Source of the DNA: Aphidius gifuensis
Taxonomy: Eukaryota > Arthropoda > Insecta > Hymenoptera > Braconidae
Length of the DNA: 64,000 bases
Direction of reading: 5' to 3'
Assembly (NCBI RefSeq): GCF_014905175.1
Contig: NC_057791.1
Span: 20,374,537-20,438,536, forward strand
The notes below the pieces were generated by a model, which saw only the letters and a list, made by a program, of their open reading frames with translations, did no database searches and was not told the DNA's origin. The position numbers were made by a program, and so were the translations under genes. This document shows, in pieces, positions 62,378-64,000 of the stretch. How positions within the stretch are numbered: position 1 is the first letter of the stretch; each line of letters begins with the position of its first letter.

Positions 62378-62464
62378 CACTATTCTTCGTTTAATATAGT
62401 AAGAAGACTTTAGTCACTTGTCAGCTGTATGTCCCAATTAATTTCTGGCCATAATTTTTTATAT
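62378..62464 (-). ncRNA. Exon-like segment, minus strand, no open frame
   Basis: Acceptor TGTTAACAG and a strong donor ATAGTG|GTGAGT enclose 87 nt with stops in all three frames. If real, it is an untranslated exon upstream of the 61353-61421 segment. The evidence is splice-site quality and raised GC only. Confidence 0.25.
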
Positions 62465-64000
62465 CTGTTAACAATGAAAAATAATAAAAATCATTAATAC
62501 ATTTTCAAGTGGAAAATTGGTAGCAACAATATACATTTGGAAAATTTAAAAATATAAATATTGATATTGATTATTGAAATATTGTAAATTAATTAATTTT
62601 ACTTTTTTTTTTGGTTCAGATTATCATTCCAATATTTTTTTATGTTTTACTCACTTTTTAATAACAAATTTTAGTAAAATTTGTCAAATGACAACAGTTC
62701 TAACTTCTGAATCTCAATTTTTTGTTTCTCGACGTTATTTAATTTTTATTTATTGTTCAACAATTTTTGTGTTATGATCTATTAATTTTTTAATAAAAAA
62801 ACAAAGTAATGATATTATCTATCTTTTTATTTGGCTACTCCAAAGTTCGTCGATGTTGTTGACTCTGTTTGACCGTCACTAAAAATATGTGATTTTCTCA
62901 TAAAAAACTTAACACATAGCAATAATTTTTCATTTAGTAGATTAACAATGAATAAACAATGCAATTAACTATAGAATGATGATTAATTTGCTCGATAAAA
63001 CTGCTCAATTTTATAAAAAAAAATTTTCGTTTGCGCGGTAACAAAATAATGACGTAATTTTTTTTTTTCCACTGAAGTTTTTTTTCACAAGAGGTCATTC
63101 TCGAAAATAGAAAACGACTACTACGCCACCAATCAGTAAGAATACTAACTATGATTTCATCTGTCGGTAAATATTAAATTATTATTTTTTTTTCAAATTA
63201 TACTCAACAATTTTAAATGATCAATAATAATTAATCAACAATTAAAAAATAAATTTTGACAATCTATTTTTGTATTATTTAATGAAATTATTTTTTCTCA
63301 TTTATTTTTAATTTACTTTGAAATTCATTTTCATTCAATTAAAATTTACTAATAGATTTAGTTACCAATGTTACTAAAGGTTCATTAAAATTATAAATTG
63401 AAATATTTAACAACCTATCGCAGTGCCTTTTTGCTCATAATTATATTTAAATAAAATTAAAAAACCAAAAATTTTATTTCTCTATTAATGTATGAAACAA
63501 TTTACAAAAAATAAAATCATAAAAAAACTCGTTACCATGTAAATCAATTAAACAAAACATTGATTTAAAATAAAGTGTAAGCAGAGATAAAATAAATATT
63601 ACATAGCCTATATACGAAAGCAACATTCTATAAAAAAAATTTATTATTTATAAAAAAATAAAAATATGAAATATTTATGATTTATTTTTACCAGTACAGG
63701 TACTTTTAAAACGATGAATAAAATTGTTTTATGGTTGAAATAAAACATAAAAAAAAAAATGGGAAAAAAAATTGAAGTAGTGAAAATTTTTGCCAAGAGC
63801 CCAGAGGCAATATAGTATTTTTTTTTTTAGTTTTTCGTAATTCTATATCATTTGCAGAACTCTACAACAGTTTATTTCACAGATAAATTTAAATCTAAAT
63901 AAGTCAAGACGTGACAATTTACAGAGAATAGTAATGAAATTGAGATGATTTGTGAAATATAGTTTGTAATATTCTCATTAAAATTCTATGAATATGCGCA

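Larger units (their letters stand above)
60136..64000. other. Region downstream of the sGC alpha gene
   Basis: After the alpha 3' UTR there is no long open frame. A GC-richer patch at 60830-60920 is open on the plus strand (AGSRCEGAFDYVETIKKN) without clear exon borders. Two minus-strand segments with good acceptor and donor sites (61353-61421 and 62378-62464) are listed separately. The rest is AT-rich. Confidence 0.5.

Noticed and set aside
1..64000. CRISPR arrays, tRNA or rRNA genes, bacterial operons, integrated virus genes
   Set aside because: None found. The repeats seen are AT microsatellites and homopolymers, and no tRNA B-box or cloverleaf was convincing.

Overview
The window is eukaryotic nuclear DNA from an arthropod, most likely an insect. 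It is very AT-rich, full of poly-A/poly-T runs and AT microsatellites, with small exons bounded by GT..AG introns, and the recognisable proteins are animal proteins with arthropod-type counterparts. The extreme AT bias would suit a parasitoid wasp or another AT-rich hymenopteran, but that is a guess. There is no bacterial, organellar, CRISPR or rRNA/tRNA signal. I spliced four protein-coding genes by hand; every exon junction keeps frame and uses GT..AG.

Layout. (1) 725-13852, minus: a glutaredoxin-domain cysteine-rich protein (GRXCR / fly CG12206 type), 4 coding exons, 740 aa, with a large low-complexity first exon and an 8.2-kb first intron that carries a pre-miRNA-like hairpin (5525-5601). 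(2) 13853-18048: an intergenic stretch with a probable promoter, several GC-richer islands and an orphan cysteine-rich terminal exon at 16667-16783. (3) 18049-29493, minus: the beta-1 subunit of the soluble, NO-sensing guanylate cyclase (Gycbeta100B type), 14 coding exons, 603 aa, heme ligand His105 present. Its last intron contains, on the opposite strand, a complete two-exon ankyrin/SOCS-box gene (ASB17-like, 18682-20041, 344 aa). (4) 29494-42569: a 13-kb intergenic region between two divergent genes, with a CTCF-core match beside a TATA-like element just upstream of the beta gene. (5) 42570-60120, plus: the alpha-1 subunit of the soluble guanylate cyclase (Gycalpha99B type), 11 coding exons, 692 aa, with 7.3-kb and 5.2-kb introns. 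(6) 60121-64000: downstream DNA with a few exon-like segments on the minus strand.

How they fit together. The alpha and beta proteins are the two obligate halves of one enzyme. The beta subunit carries the heme pocket that senses nitric oxide and the guanine-recognition residues; the alpha subunit carries the metal-binding aspartates. GTP is turned into cGMP only at their shared interface. Finding both complete genes head to head with no recognisable gene between them is the main biological result of the window. The ASB protein is a predicted Cullin-5 E3-ligase substrate receptor, and the GRXCR protein belongs to a family linked to actin-rich protrusions; neither has an obvious link to cGMP beyond position.
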